Below, piece by piece: positions 48,689 through 57,592 of a stretch of DNA of 64,000 nt (position 1 is its first letter; every line of letters begins with the position of its first letter). A program made the translations under genes and the position numbers. This DNA is from Catonella morbi ATCC 51271 (lineage in GTDB: Bacteria > Bacillota > Clostridia > Lachnospirales > Lachnospiraceae): assembly GCF_000160035.2 (NCBI RefSeq), contig NZ_KI535370.1, positions 62,001-126,000 of the forward strand, read 5' to 3'. The notes below the pieces were generated by a model. The model was not told the origin of the DNA, made no database searches, and saw nothing but the letters and a program-made list of their open reading frames with translations.

Positions 48689-49878
48689 TATTTCCTCCTA
48701 AATATTTTCCTGAAAGCTTTGCCAAGCAGACGCTTGTTAAAGAAAAACCAAGGTCCAAGGTCATCCATAGCAAAGATTGCAGGAGCCCATTTTCTTGAAA
48801 ATGAAATGCCTAAAGACTTTAAGATGCCCACCTGTCCTGTCTTTTTATATCTAAGGATTGCAACTATGTCTTCAAATCCGTAAATAAATGCGTACTTTGT
48901 GTCATAGTCTAAGAATTTAGTGTCACTTTCTTTCAAATTTCCTGTCAGGTCAAGATAAGCAATGTAAGGCATATTAATACCGCACTTGTATATCATGTTA
49001 TTAAAGTTCGTGGTTCTGGCATTTATTTCTATCAGGTAAATCTCGCCTGTCTTTTCATGCCTTTTAAATTCTATTTCTCCAAAGCCCCTGTAACCGATAT
49101 TTTCAAGGAAAGGTTTTGAAATCTCAACAAGCTTAGGATTGTATTTTTGAATTGTAAATACCGAAGCACCGAAGTTAATAGGCCACTGACGCTGTTTCTG
49201 TGCAGTCAGATAGTGGGTGGTCTTTCCGTTTCTTGCAATATAATAATCGTAAGTAAGCATACAGTCATCAAAGCCGGGTACTATTTCCTGCACAAAGATT
49301 TCTATGTCATTATCTTTAGCCTTTTTTATGCCTGCTTCCATTTCTTCAAGGTTCTTACAAATGAATACCTTGTTTCTGAATACCTTGGTAAATTTTACAG
49401 TATCAAAAGGCTTGATTATACAAGGGAAACCTACTTCATTTTTCACCCTCTCTATTAAATTCTCATCATTAACACTGATTGTTGCAGGTATTTTCACACC
49501 GTTTTCAAGCGCAATATCATGTAAGGTCCATTTGTCTAGAAGCTTTGAATTAAGTCCCTTAGCCTGGCTAATTAAATAATATTTTTCAAGCTCATCATAG
49601 TATTTATCTATAAATTCAACATATTTATCATGGGTTGGAAGAAGCACAGGCTTTTCTGTCTGTTTTTTTCCATACTCAATAAGCCCTGTAAAGGCTTCCT
49701 CACCGAATTTATTCAGATTATCTATCGTCAAAAATTCAGATATAAACTTAGACTTTGCACCATAGGCATTTTTCAAATCATAGTCGCAGGCAACAACATG
49801 TACACCCTCCCGTCCTAAACATCTGATTATGCTAAGTCCTATATAATAATTACATCCTAAAACCACTGCCTTATTCAT
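48688..49878 (-). CDS. ATP-grasp carboxylate-amine ligase (candidate D-aspartate ligase)
   Basis: The 396-residue product has a pre-ATP-grasp N-terminus (KAVVLGCNYYIGLSIIRCLG), the ATP-grasp lysines in GFPCIIKPFDTVKFTKVF, EIFVQEIVPGFDD, and the metal-binding end GEIEFKRHEKTGEIYLIEIN followed by NARTTNF. It ends in a basic tail, FRKIFRRK, that may touch the membrane. Aslfm-type ligases of E. faecium and Lactococcus add D-aspartate to the lysine side chain of the peptidoglycan precursor. That function is inferred here from the racemase coupling and the asnB and murE neighbours. Other ATP-grasp roles are possible. Confidence 0.8.
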   Translation of the reverse strand: MNKAVVLGCNYYIGLSIIRCLGREGVHVVACDYDLKNAYGAKSKFISEFLTIDNLNKFGEEAFTGLIEYGKKQTEKPVLLPTHDKYVEFIDKYYDELEKYYLISQAKGLNSKLLDKWTLHDIALENGVKIPATISVNDENLIERVKNEVGFPCIIKPFDTVKFTKVFRNKVFICKNLEEMEAGIKKAKDNDIEIFVQEIVPGFDDCMLTYDYYIARNGKTTHYLTAQKQRQWPINFGASVFTIQKYNPKLVEISKPFLENIGYRGFGEIEFKRHEKTGEIYLIEINARTTNFNNMIYKCGINMPYIAYLDLTGNLKESDTKFLDYDTKYAFIYGFEDIVAILRYKKTGQVGILKSLGISFSRKWAPAIFAMDDLGPWFFFNKRLLGKAFRKIFRRK

Positions 49879-49930
49879 TACGCTTTCCCCTTAAATCTAA
49901 TCAGTTTTATTCCTTATATAACCTTTTAAC

Positions 49931-51766
49931 CTATGCCGTCTGTGTGGCAAAGTAAATCTCATACCATTTTAAGAAGGTATAAATGGTATAAATCTTACGA
50001 CCGTTGTTGGCTATATTGTTAAAATGGTCATCTAAAAGCGAATTTATCTTCTCTTTATCAAAAAACTCACTTACAAAGCCTTTATTAAATATTTCTTTTA
50101 CAATTTTATAATACTTTTCTTCCCTTATCCATACAACAAACGGAACCACAAAACCTAACTTTCTGCGCTTTGCCCAGTCCTCAGGAAGCTTGTTCTTAGC
50201 AGCCTTTCTAAAGGCATACTTTGTTATCTCATTGTGTACCTTATGTTTTACAGGAATAGTCCTTGCAAGCTCCCACATCTTCTTGTCAAGAAGAGGAACT
50301 CTGAGCTCTATAGAATTTGCCATAGTCATCTTGTCGGCCTTTAACAAAATATCCTCAACTATCCACATCTTCATATCAAGGTAAAGTCTCTTTGAAGTAT
50401 CGTCCATATCCTTAACTTCGTCATAGTATTTCCTGGTTAAATCCCTTGAAGTCTCGGTATTTTTATACTTTGAAGTTACAAGCGAATTTGCCTGTTCATC
50501 CGACATTATTTCAGCAGGCCCTATATATCTGTCCTCAACCTTCTGACCATATTTCATTATTATGGTTTTTCCGCTGAAATGCTTTCTATCCTTGTATTTT
50601 TTATATAATTTGTTTCTTAAGCCAAATGGCAGTTTTCTGTATATTCTCTGCGGAAGTGCATCCGCATATTCATTGTAGCCCGCAAACAGCTCGTCCGCCC
50701 CTTCTCCCGAGAGCACAACCTTTACCTGCTCGGAAGCAAGCTTTGATAAGAAATATAACGGCACAGAAGAAAGGTTCGCATGTGGTTCATCTGAATAATA
50801 CTGTACCTTATTTATACCTTCAAAAAATTCATCAGGGGTAATGAGCTTTGAGTAATTATTTATACCAAGGCTGTCTGAAAGCTCCTTTGCATAGATAGTT
50901 TCATTAAAGCCTTTGTTATCAAAACCTACAGAGAAGGTCTTGTCAGGAAGTGCGGTTGCAACCACATAGCTTGAATCAACTCCGCCTGAAAGGAAAGAGC
51001 CTACCTCCACATCGCTTATTTTATGGTATTTAACCGACTCCTCAACCTCTTTTTCAATCTTGCCCACAGCCTCGTCAAAGGTCATCTTCTGATAATCAAG
51101 TGTCAGATTGTAATAGGTTTTTATCTCCATTTTTCCGTTTTCGTATATATAATAATGTCCCGGTCTCAGCTTCTTTACACCCTTAAAAAAGGTTTCCTCC
51201 AAAGGATTGTACTGAAAAACCAGATAGTGCTTCAATGCCTTTTCATTTACTTCTTTATTAAACTTCGGATACTTTAAGAAAGCCTTAACTTCTGAGCCGA
51301 ACAAAAAGTCTCCCTCTACCATAGCATAATAATAAGGCTTTATTCCAAAATGATCTCTTGCTCCGAACAGCTTCTCTTTTTTGCTGTCCCAGATTGTAAA
51401 AGCAAACATTCCGCGAAGCTTAGCCAAAATTCCTTCTTCACCGTATTCTTCATATCCATGTAATATAACTTCAGTGTCCGTATGTGTCTTAAATTTGTAG
51501 CCCTTAGCTACCAGCTCTTCTCTTATTTCCTGATAATTATAAATCTCTCCGTTGAAGATGATGGCCACATCTTCCGCTTCATTTAAGATTGGCTGGGAGC
51601 CTTCTTTAAGGTCAATTATACTGAGCCTTCTAAAGCCGAAGTTAACATCTTTGTCAAAATAATAACCATCACTGTCAGGTCCTCGATGAACAATCTGATT
51701 ATTCATCTCTTTTATTACATTTTTATCTTTTACATTCTTACTGCAAAATCCTACAAATCCGCACAT
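49931..51766 (-). CDS. asnB: Glutamine-hydrolysing asparagine synthase (AsnB/AsnH type)
   Basis: The 611-residue product starts MCGFVGF, leaving Cys as the glutaminase nucleophile after Met removal, has the glutaminase markers NFGFRRLSIIDL and IIFNGEIYNYQEIRE and the synthetase ATP site VGSFLSGGVDSSYVVATAL, with VVLSGEGADELFAGY. Free asparagine synthesis is the default role. In L. lactis, AsnH of this family instead amidates the D-Asp of the peptidoglycan cross-bridge. Sitting between murE (9 bp) and the candidate D-Asp ligase (52 bp), that role is the more attractive reading. Confidence 0.9.
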   Translation of the reverse strand: MCGFVGFCSKNVKDKNVIKEMNNQIVHRGPDSDGYYFDKDVNFGFRRLSIIDLKEGSQPILNEAEDVAIIFNGEIYNYQEIREELVAKGYKFKTHTDTEVILHGYEEYGEEGILAKLRGMFAFTIWDSKKEKLFGARDHFGIKPYYYAMVEGDFLFGSEVKAFLKYPKFNKEVNEKALKHYLVFQYNPLEETFFKGVKKLRPGHYYIYENGKMEIKTYYNLTLDYQKMTFDEAVGKIEKEVEESVKYHKISDVEVGSFLSGGVDSSYVVATALPDKTFSVGFDNKGFNETIYAKELSDSLGINNYSKLITPDEFFEGINKVQYYSDEPHANLSSVPLYFLSKLASEQVKVVLSGEGADELFAGYNEYADALPQRIYRKLPFGLRNKLYKKYKDRKHFSGKTIIMKYGQKVEDRYIGPAEIMSDEQANSLVTSKYKNTETSRDLTRKYYDEVKDMDDTSKRLYLDMKMWIVEDILLKADKMTMANSIELRVPLLDKKMWELARTIPVKHKVHNEITKYAFRKAAKNKLPEDWAKRRKLGFVVPFVVWIREEKYYKIVKEIFNKGFVSEFFDKEKINSLLDDHFNNIANNGRKIYTIYTFLKWYEIYFATQTA

Positions 51767-51775
51767 ATTTTCTCC

Positions 51776-53254
51776 TTAAATCCTGCCAAGAATCTCTTTT
51801 ACAGTTTCTATCTCACTGTAAGGCAGGTACTCATCACCTATTACCTGATAAGGCTCAGCTCCCTTACCCGCAAGCAAAACTATATCATTTTCACCTGCAA
51901 TTCCAAATGCATATTCTATGGCTTCTTTTCTATCTTCAATAACAGTATAATTAGTCTTAGCGCAATCCGAAACCAGACCCTCTACTATATGTTCTACCGA
52001 CTCATTTCTTGGATTATCCGCAGTAAATACAACCTCATCCGAATTTTCAAGGGCAATCCTGCCTAGATCAGGGCGCATACTGGAATCCCTGTTGCCACCG
52101 CTATGTCCTATCAAGGTTATTATCCTGTTATGCGGCACCTTATTTAAAGTTTCAAGCACCTTCATAAGACCGTCAGGTGTATGGGCAAAGTCAATTATTA
52201 TCTTATAGTTTTTATCTGTATGGACTGTTTCCATCCTTCCGCTGACACCCGAAAAACTTTTCAGGGCTTCTATAGCATCCCTAACAGCAATTCCCTTTGC
52301 AAAAGCCGTACAGATTGCAGCAAGCACATTGTATACATTGAATAAACCTACCAGATTAGTTTCTACCTTGTATACGTCTCCTAAAAAATGCAAATCAAAT
52401 CTCATTTTCCAGTCATCAAAAAAAATTTTGTCAGCATAAAAATCAGCAGTTTTATCATCTATACCATAGGTAATGACTTCTGCCGGTGTATGTGCCTTAT
52501 ATTCCTCAGAATACTTATCATCTATATTTAGTACAGCGGTTTTTAGCTTTCCGTTTTTAAGATTATGGCCTAACTGAGTGAACAAAAGCTCTTTAGTATG
52601 GGCATAATTTCCCATGGTCTTATGTAAGTCCAAATGCTCGTGCGACAGATTGGTAAATACCGCACAGTCAAAATCACAACCAATCACCCTATCCAGTGCC
52701 AGGGCATGAGAAGAAACCTCCATCACACAGGCATCGCATTTCTCAGCCGCCATTTCCTCTAAAAGTCCCTGCAAAGTGGCTGAAACAGGTGTTGTATTCT
52801 TGGTAGGAATTATTTTTTTTCCTATCTTATGGTGAATGGTTCCGATCAAACCTGTTTTAAGGTTCATAGTTTCAAATATATGATTAATCAGATAGCTTGT
52901 GGTAGTTTTACCGTTAGTTCCTGTTATGCCAACCATAAACAGTTTTTCATCAGGCTTACCGTACAGCACATTTGATAAAAGTGCCATTACCTTCAACGTG
53001 TCTTTCACATAAACAACAGGTATGTCACCGGCTTTGTCAGCTATATCCTTAGATGCAATAAACAACCCAGCGCCGTTTTTTTTGGCACCCTCTACGAATA
53101 AATGTCCGTCAACCCGGCTGCCTTCTATACAGATAAAAGCAGTACCTTCCTTTATGTTCCTGCTATCTTCAGAGATATATTTTATATCAATCTTCTCTAT
53201 ATCTCCGCAGATTTTTTTAACTTTTATATATGATAATAGTTCGCCTGCTAACAT
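51776..53254 (-). CDS. murE: UDP-N-acetylmuramyl-tripeptide synthetase MurE
   Basis: MurE adds the third residue of the peptidoglycan stem peptide. The 492-residue product has ISEDSRNIKEGTAFICIEG, the P-loop FMVGITGTNGKTTTSYLI, the carbamate-lysine region and EVSSHALALDRVIGCDFD. The specificity loop reads TADNPRNESVEHI. DNPR is the meso-diaminopimelate-type motif; lysine-type MurE usually has other residues there. The ATG at 53254 lies six bases behind AAGGAG; upstream in-frame starts lack a site. It is the first gene of the murE-asnB-ligase-racemase run. Confidence 0.95.
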   Translation of the reverse strand: MLAGELLSYIKVKKICGDIEKIDIKYISEDSRNIKEGTAFICIEGSRVDGHLFVEGAKKNGAGLFIASKDIADKAGDIPVVYVKDTLKVMALLSNVLYGKPDEKLFMVGITGTNGKTTTSYLINHIFETMNLKTGLIGTIHHKIGKKIIPTKNTTPVSATLQGLLEEMAAEKCDACVMEVSSHALALDRVIGCDFDCAVFTNLSHEHLDLHKTMGNYAHTKELLFTQLGHNLKNGKLKTAVLNIDDKYSEEYKAHTPAEVITYGIDDKTADFYADKIFFDDWKMRFDLHFLGDVYKVETNLVGLFNVYNVLAAICTAFAKGIAVRDAIEALKSFSGVSGRMETVHTDKNYKIIIDFAHTPDGLMKVLETLNKVPHNRIITLIGHSGGNRDSSMRPDLGRIALENSDEVVFTADNPRNESVEHIVEGLVSDCAKTNYTVIEDRKEAIEYAFGIAGENDIVLLAGKGAEPYQVIGDEYLPYSEIETVKEILGRI

Positions 53255-53319
53255 ATTAAACTCCTTAAAAGCATTATCTGATATAGTGTAAATCATTTAT
53301 TTTAATTTGTCCAGTACCC

Positions 53320-53348
53320 TTGACATAAACCCTCTATTTATGTATGAT
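53320..53348 (+). promoter_or_regulatory. Promoter of the CorC/HlyC gene
   Basis: Consensus TTGACA (53320-53325) and TATGAT (53343-53348) are 17 bases apart on the plus strand, 54 bases before the TTG start. Confidence 0.8.
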
Positions 53349-53402
53349 ATAAGGGTATTTTTATACACTTTATTAAAAAAATAAAACTAAGGAGATGATG
53401 AT

Positions 53403-54707
53403 TTGGACCCCAGTGACGCGATACACATTATCGTGCTTTTTATCCTAGTTCTGCTTTCCGGATTTTTCTCATCGGCAGAGACAGCAATAATCTCTGTAAA
53501 TAAGATTAAAATCCGTTCTATGGTAGAAGAAAATGTTAAAAATGCTGCTCTTGTAGCAAAAATAACCGATGACTCAAGAAAATTTATCAGTACAGTGCTT
53601 ATTGGTAACAATATTGTGAATATCTCTGCCTCTGCTCTTGCAACAGCCTTTGTATCAAGAGTTTTCGGCAATGTGTACATAGGTATAGGTGCCGGTATTC
53701 TCACCCTTGTCATTCTTGTATTTGGTGAGGTGCTTCCCAAGACGATTGCTTCTATGTATTCAGAGAACTTAGCACTTGCTTATGCACCAATCCTTCTCAT
53801 TATGATGAAGGTGTTTACACCACTTGTTTTTCTTTTAAATATTATATCAAACGGCATACTTAAGATATTTGGCATAGATCCTGAGGAGAACACTTCAGGC
53901 ATTACCGAAAATGAGCTTTTAACCTATGTAGAGGTAAGCCATGAAGAAGGTATAATTGAAAACGAAGAAAAAGAAATGATTACCAATGTGGTAGACTTTG
54001 GTGACTCTCTTGCGAAAGATGTAATGGTCCCAAGAGTGGATATGTATACAATAAGTGATGATATTAGCTATGATGAGCTTCTGTTGGCTTTTGAAGAAGA
54101 TAAATACTCAAGGCTGCCTGTATATCGGGAAAATGTTGATAATATAATCGGTATTGTTTATCTAAAAGATGTGGCTTTTTATAAGGGTGATAAAAAAGAT
54201 TTTAAGCTTGGTTCCATCCTTCGCCCTGCTAATTTTACTTATGAATTTAAGAAAACATCCGAACTGCTTATAGAAATGAGAAAGTCTTCTCTTTCTATGT
54301 GTATAGTACTTGACGAATATGGTTCAGCTGTAGGTCTCATTACGCTTGAGGATTTGCTTGAAGAAATAGTTGGGGATATTCGTGATGAGTACGATGTTGA
54401 TGAAGTTGATGATATAGTCCGGCTGGATCAGGATGAATTTATGGTTCTCGGTTCAACAAGGCTTGATGACTTCAACGACTTCTTCGGAACCGAATATATA
54501 TCAGATGATTATGATTCAATCGCCGGTAAGCTGATTGAACTTTTTGAAAGATTACCTGAGAAGGGTGATGCAATTACAGATGGTTCACTTTCTTTCCTTA
54601 TAGAATCTATAGATCATAGAAGAATAGAAAAGATAAAGGTAAGAAAACTTCCAAGTACTTCTGACAGCTCTGATTATGCTGAATCTGACTTTGGAGAAAC
54701 TATGTAA
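53403..54707 (+). CDS. CNNM/CorC-HlyC family transporter-like protein
   Basis: The 434-residue product has a DUF21/CNNM membrane domain (about 1-195, SGFFSSAETAIISVNKIKIR and LVFGEVLPKTIASMYSENLA), a CBS pair (about 210-335, KDVMVPRVDMYTISDD and MCIVLDEYGSAVGLITLEDL) and a CorC_HlyC C-terminal domain (about 350-420). Relatives such as MpfA and YhdP move Mg2+ or Co2+ out of the cell. The start codon is TTG with AAGGAG eight bases upstream; there is no in-frame ATG near it. It is divergent from murE. Confidence 0.9.
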   Translation: MDPSDAIHIIVLFILVLLSGFFSSAETAIISVNKIKIRSMVEENVKNAALVAKITDDSRKFISTVLIGNNIVNISASALATAFVSRVFGNVYIGIGAGILTLVILVFGEVLPKTIASMYSENLALAYAPILLIMMKVFTPLVFLLNIISNGILKIFGIDPEENTSGITENELLTYVEVSHEEGIIENEEKEMITNVVDFGDSLAKDVMVPRVDMYTISDDISYDELLLAFEEDKYSRLPVYRENVDNIIGIVYLKDVAFYKGDKKDFKLGSILRPANFTYEFKKTSELLIEMRKSSLSMCIVLDEYGSAVGLITLEDLLEEIVGDIRDEYDVDEVDDIVRLDQDEFMVLGSTRLDDFNDFFGTEYISDDYDSIAGKLIELFERLPEKGDAITDGSLSFLIESIDHRRIEKIKVRKLPSTSDSSDYAESDFGETM

Positions 54708-54718
54708 TAAATGAATGT

Positions 54719-54763
54719 AAAAAAGCGTAACAAAATTTACTAGTTTTTTGTTTACGTCTTTTT
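54719..54763. terminator. Bidirectional terminator between CorC/HlyC and SpoIID-like genes
   Basis: CGTAACAAAA (54726-54735) pairs with TTTTGTTTACG (54746-54756) with a bulge, flanked by AAAAAG on the left and CTTTTT on the right, so it can end transcription from both convergent genes. Confidence 0.85.
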
Positions 54764-56243
54764 AATGTACTTCCACACCTGTAAAGTAGTGCATGATTAT
54801 TTTTTTATAGCCGTATCCTGCTTCAGCCATACCTCTTGCACCGGACTGGCTAAGTCCTACACCATGTCCGTATCCGCTGCCGGTAAATATAAAATCACCT
54901 TTTACCTTTGATTTTTTATCTGAGCTCAGACTTCTTACAAAATCCGAAGAAGCATATACATTTATCTTGGTACTGTAAAGGTTAAATGCCTTCCTTATTT
55001 CCTGTTTTCTAAGAATCAGCCTGCCATTACTGCCCTTTACCAACAATGAAAGTGCCCTTCCGGACTTTGACCTTCTTGTTACTCTTAATTCTTCTATACT
55101 GCCAAGGCTTTTTCCCTGATTTACGGCATAGCTTCCAAGCAGGCTTGAAAGTTGAAACTTGGTAAAGCTCACAGTCCAAGGCTTTTTCTCAGGCTTATTT
55201 TCGTATGGATCCGGCACAGCTCTAAGCCAGGGCTTTTTACCTCCCCATACATTTTCAGAACTTTCTGTATATCCCCCTGAGGTTGAAAAATAAGTAGTTT
55301 TCACAACTCTGTTTTTATAGGTTACAAATTCATTTTCTGTATCTTTTACAGCCTTATCCGTTTCTTTGGTTTCTACCTTCATACCCTCATAAGACTGATG
55401 TGAAATTGTGTTTGTAAGCTTATACCCCTTTTTTATATCACTGTCTGAACCAAAACCTGATACTGCCGCACCAAAGCTTCTTGCACAGACAGCCTGAGCC
55501 TTAAGTGCCGAAGCATGCCAGCTATGGCTCATTTCCATAGGTACAGAGCCCCTGATATATTCTTCGAGATTTACTACATTTACAGGTGTTACTCCGCTTT
55601 TCCCGTAGGTTCCGATTTCAATCCTTCCCCTGTATCTGTTTTCTCCCTCAACCGAAACTCCTTCCGCCTTGTTCACAGCCTCAAACTGCGGATTGGCATC
55701 TGCCTCGGCCACATCTACAAGAAATTTGCTGCTACCTGTTGTGACTGCCAGCAAATATTTGCTGCTTTTATTTGTAGACGTTACGGAGTATACATCATTA
55801 GTCTTTATTGCTGTGTCTGCTGTGTAAACATCATAAAGCTTCCAGACTCCTCTGTTATTTCTGTCAAGTCCTACCAGAGCGGGAACTACCGTTAAAGATT
55901 TTTGTGAGGCTCTAAGACTTGCTGCTTCAGAGGCCGCCTTAGCAAAAGACGGAAAACTTCCTCCATATACATTATAGTTGCCATAGGCTCTGGAAATGCT
56001 TATCCCCTTATCTCCTCTCAGAACGTCTGTCGGATAGTAAGTGTTTTCTTTAGAAAAGCCTATTTTAACAGCCTGATTATCCAAACGAACAGAAGTCTTA
56101 TTAAAATATTCCTTTGTAAGTCCGACTCTCACCATATTCTGTCCTTCGGATACGGCAGCATTTGAAAATTGGCTGTCCTTATAAAAGACAGCCTCAAAAA
56201 CAAAGATAAATATCAGTAATTTAACTATTATTCTTTTTTTCAT
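54762..56243 (-). CDS. SpoIID/LytB domain protein
   Basis: The 493-residue product has an N-terminal membrane segment (about 6-22), a variable region, and a SpoIID/LytB domain (about 215-490) with VNLEEYIRGSVPMEMS, ALKAQAVCARSFGAAV, STSGGYTESSENVWGG, and GSGYGHGVGLSQSGARGMAE. SpoIID is a lytic transglycosylase in engulfment, but many non-sporulating bacteria have LytB-like copies. It is longer than SpoIID (about 340) and has no spo neighbours, so a general wall-enzyme role is as likely. It overlaps the DUF815 gene by 23 bp. Confidence 0.85.
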   Translation of the reverse strand: MKKRIIVKLLIFIFVFEAVFYKDSQFSNAAVSEGQNMVRVGLTKEYFNKTSVRLDNQAVKIGFSKENTYYPTDVLRGDKGISISRAYGNYNVYGGSFPSFAKAASEAASLRASQKSLTVVPALVGLDRNNRGVWKLYDVYTADTAIKTNDVYSVTSTNKSSKYLLAVTTGSSKFLVDVAEADANPQFEAVNKAEGVSVEGENRYRGRIEIGTYGKSGVTPVNVVNLEEYIRGSVPMEMSHSWHASALKAQAVCARSFGAAVSGFGSDSDIKKGYKLTNTISHQSYEGMKVETKETDKAVKDTENEFVTYKNRVVKTTYFSTSGGYTESSENVWGGKKPWLRAVPDPYENKPEKKPWTVSFTKFQLSSLLGSYAVNQGKSLGSIEELRVTRRSKSGRALSLLVKGSNGRLILRKQEIRKAFNLYSTKINVYASSDFVRSLSSDKKSKVKGDFIFTGSGYGHGVGLSQSGARGMAEAGYGYKKIIMHYFTGVEVH

Positions 56244-57561
56244 TCAAATCACCAATTTCACTGATTCCCAAAAGATAATCAACAAGCTGTCTGGCCGCCC
56301 TTCCGGATCGCCCTCCATTCCTAAGCTCCCACTTTCTGGCTTCATTATAAAGTTCTTCTTCACCAAGTTCTAATTCAGGATGTTCTTTCGCAATTCCTGA
56401 TACTATATCAAAATATTGATTCTGATTCGGCGCAAAATAACCAATAGTTATACCAAACCTATCCGCCAATGAGAGCTTCTCCTGCATTGTGTCTGAACGA
56501 TGAACATCTTTATTATGTTCCATGTCCACCCTGTCACTCCAAAGTTCCTTTATAAGATGTCTCCTGTTTGACGTGGCATAAATCAATACATTTTCAGGTC
56601 TTACCTCAAGCCCACCTTCAATCACAGCCTTAAGATACTTGTATTCTGTTTCAAATTCTTCAAACGAAAGGTCATCCATGTATATGATGAACCTGTAATT
56701 TCTGTTTTTAATCTGCGACAGTATATCAGAAAGATAGATAAACTGATGCTTATATATCTCTATCATCCTAAGCCCGTCCGGATAAAATTTATTGAGTACA
56801 GCCTTTACACTGGAAGATTTGCCTGTGCCTGCATCACCGTATAATAGACAGTTATTTGCTCTTTTTCCTTCAACAAAGGCTCTTGTGTTGGCTATCAGCT
56901 TTTCTTTCTGCAGTTCATAACCCACAAGCTCATCAAAACTTATTTCAACAGTATTCGTTATAGGGATAATTCTACCGTCTCTTTCGGATATCCTAAAAGA
57001 TTTATTGAGCCCAAATTTTCCCACACCAAAAGTTTTATAAAAAGCCGTCACCTTCTCATATATTTCATTCTCGTCTTTGGCGGCATCTATTAACTCGGAT
57101 AAGTCTTTTACCTTGGCAGATACATTCTTATTTATACGATTCTCTTCCTTCTTTATCGCATTATAGTTTGATATCATACTGAAACAGTTTATTCCAAGCT
57201 CACTTTCAAGGCTTGAAAAATCATAATGTAACAACTCTTTTATAATAACAAAGTCATTCAGTACAAAATTTACAACGCTTCCTCCCCTGTCTCCCTCTTT
57301 CTCACAGGAAAGTGCAAAAGGATTTTCGTCCATAACAAGCAGATAAGTAAGATAACTCTGCCACAAATTCTTGTCAAAACCATTTTCAGTGCTTACAGCA
57401 AGCAGTTTATTGATGCATTCATAAATACGGCTTATAAGTTCTCTTTTTGCTCTTTCATCTTTTGCAAGCTCAAAATTATTTAATATTTCAGAAAGTGTCT
57501 TAAGAATTTCATCATTAGTAAAGTTTCTGTAAACAATCAGCTTTTCAATGCCAAATGACAT
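56221..57561 (-). CDS. DUF815 family AAA+ ATPase
   Basis: The 446-residue product has an N-terminal helical region (about 1-200) and an ATPase domain with Walker A NCLLYGDAGTGKSSSVKAVL, Walker B RFIIYMDDLSFEEFE and the sensor LIYATSNRRHLI. This is the DUF815 signature. The function of the family is not established. It is 31 bp downstream of argS and overlaps the SpoIID-like gene, so all three may be expressed together. Confidence 0.85.
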   Translation of the reverse strand: MSFGIEKLIVYRNFTNDEILKTLSEILNNFELAKDERAKRELISRIYECINKLLAVSTENGFDKNLWQSYLTYLLVMDENPFALSCEKEGDRGGSVVNFVLNDFVIIKELLHYDFSSLESELGINCFSMISNYNAIKKEENRINKNVSAKVKDLSELIDAAKDENEIYEKVTAFYKTFGVGKFGLNKSFRISERDGRIIPITNTVEISFDELVGYELQKEKLIANTRAFVEGKRANNCLLYGDAGTGKSSSVKAVLNKFYPDGLRMIEIYKHQFIYLSDILSQIKNRNYRFIIYMDDLSFEEFETEYKYLKAVIEGGLEVRPENVLIYATSNRRHLIKELWSDRVDMEHNKDVHRSDTMQEKLSLADRFGITIGYFAPNQNQYFDIVSGIAKEHPELELGEEELYNEARKWELRNGGRSGRAARQLVDYLLGISEIGDLNEKKNNS

Positions 57562-57592
57562 CCAAGTTTCTCCTTCATTAAGCTTAAGGTTT

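Noticed and set aside
54762-56243. Evidence of sporulation
   Set aside because: The SpoIID-like gene is longer than true SpoIID and LytB homologues exist in non-sporulating bacteria; no other spo gene is in the window.
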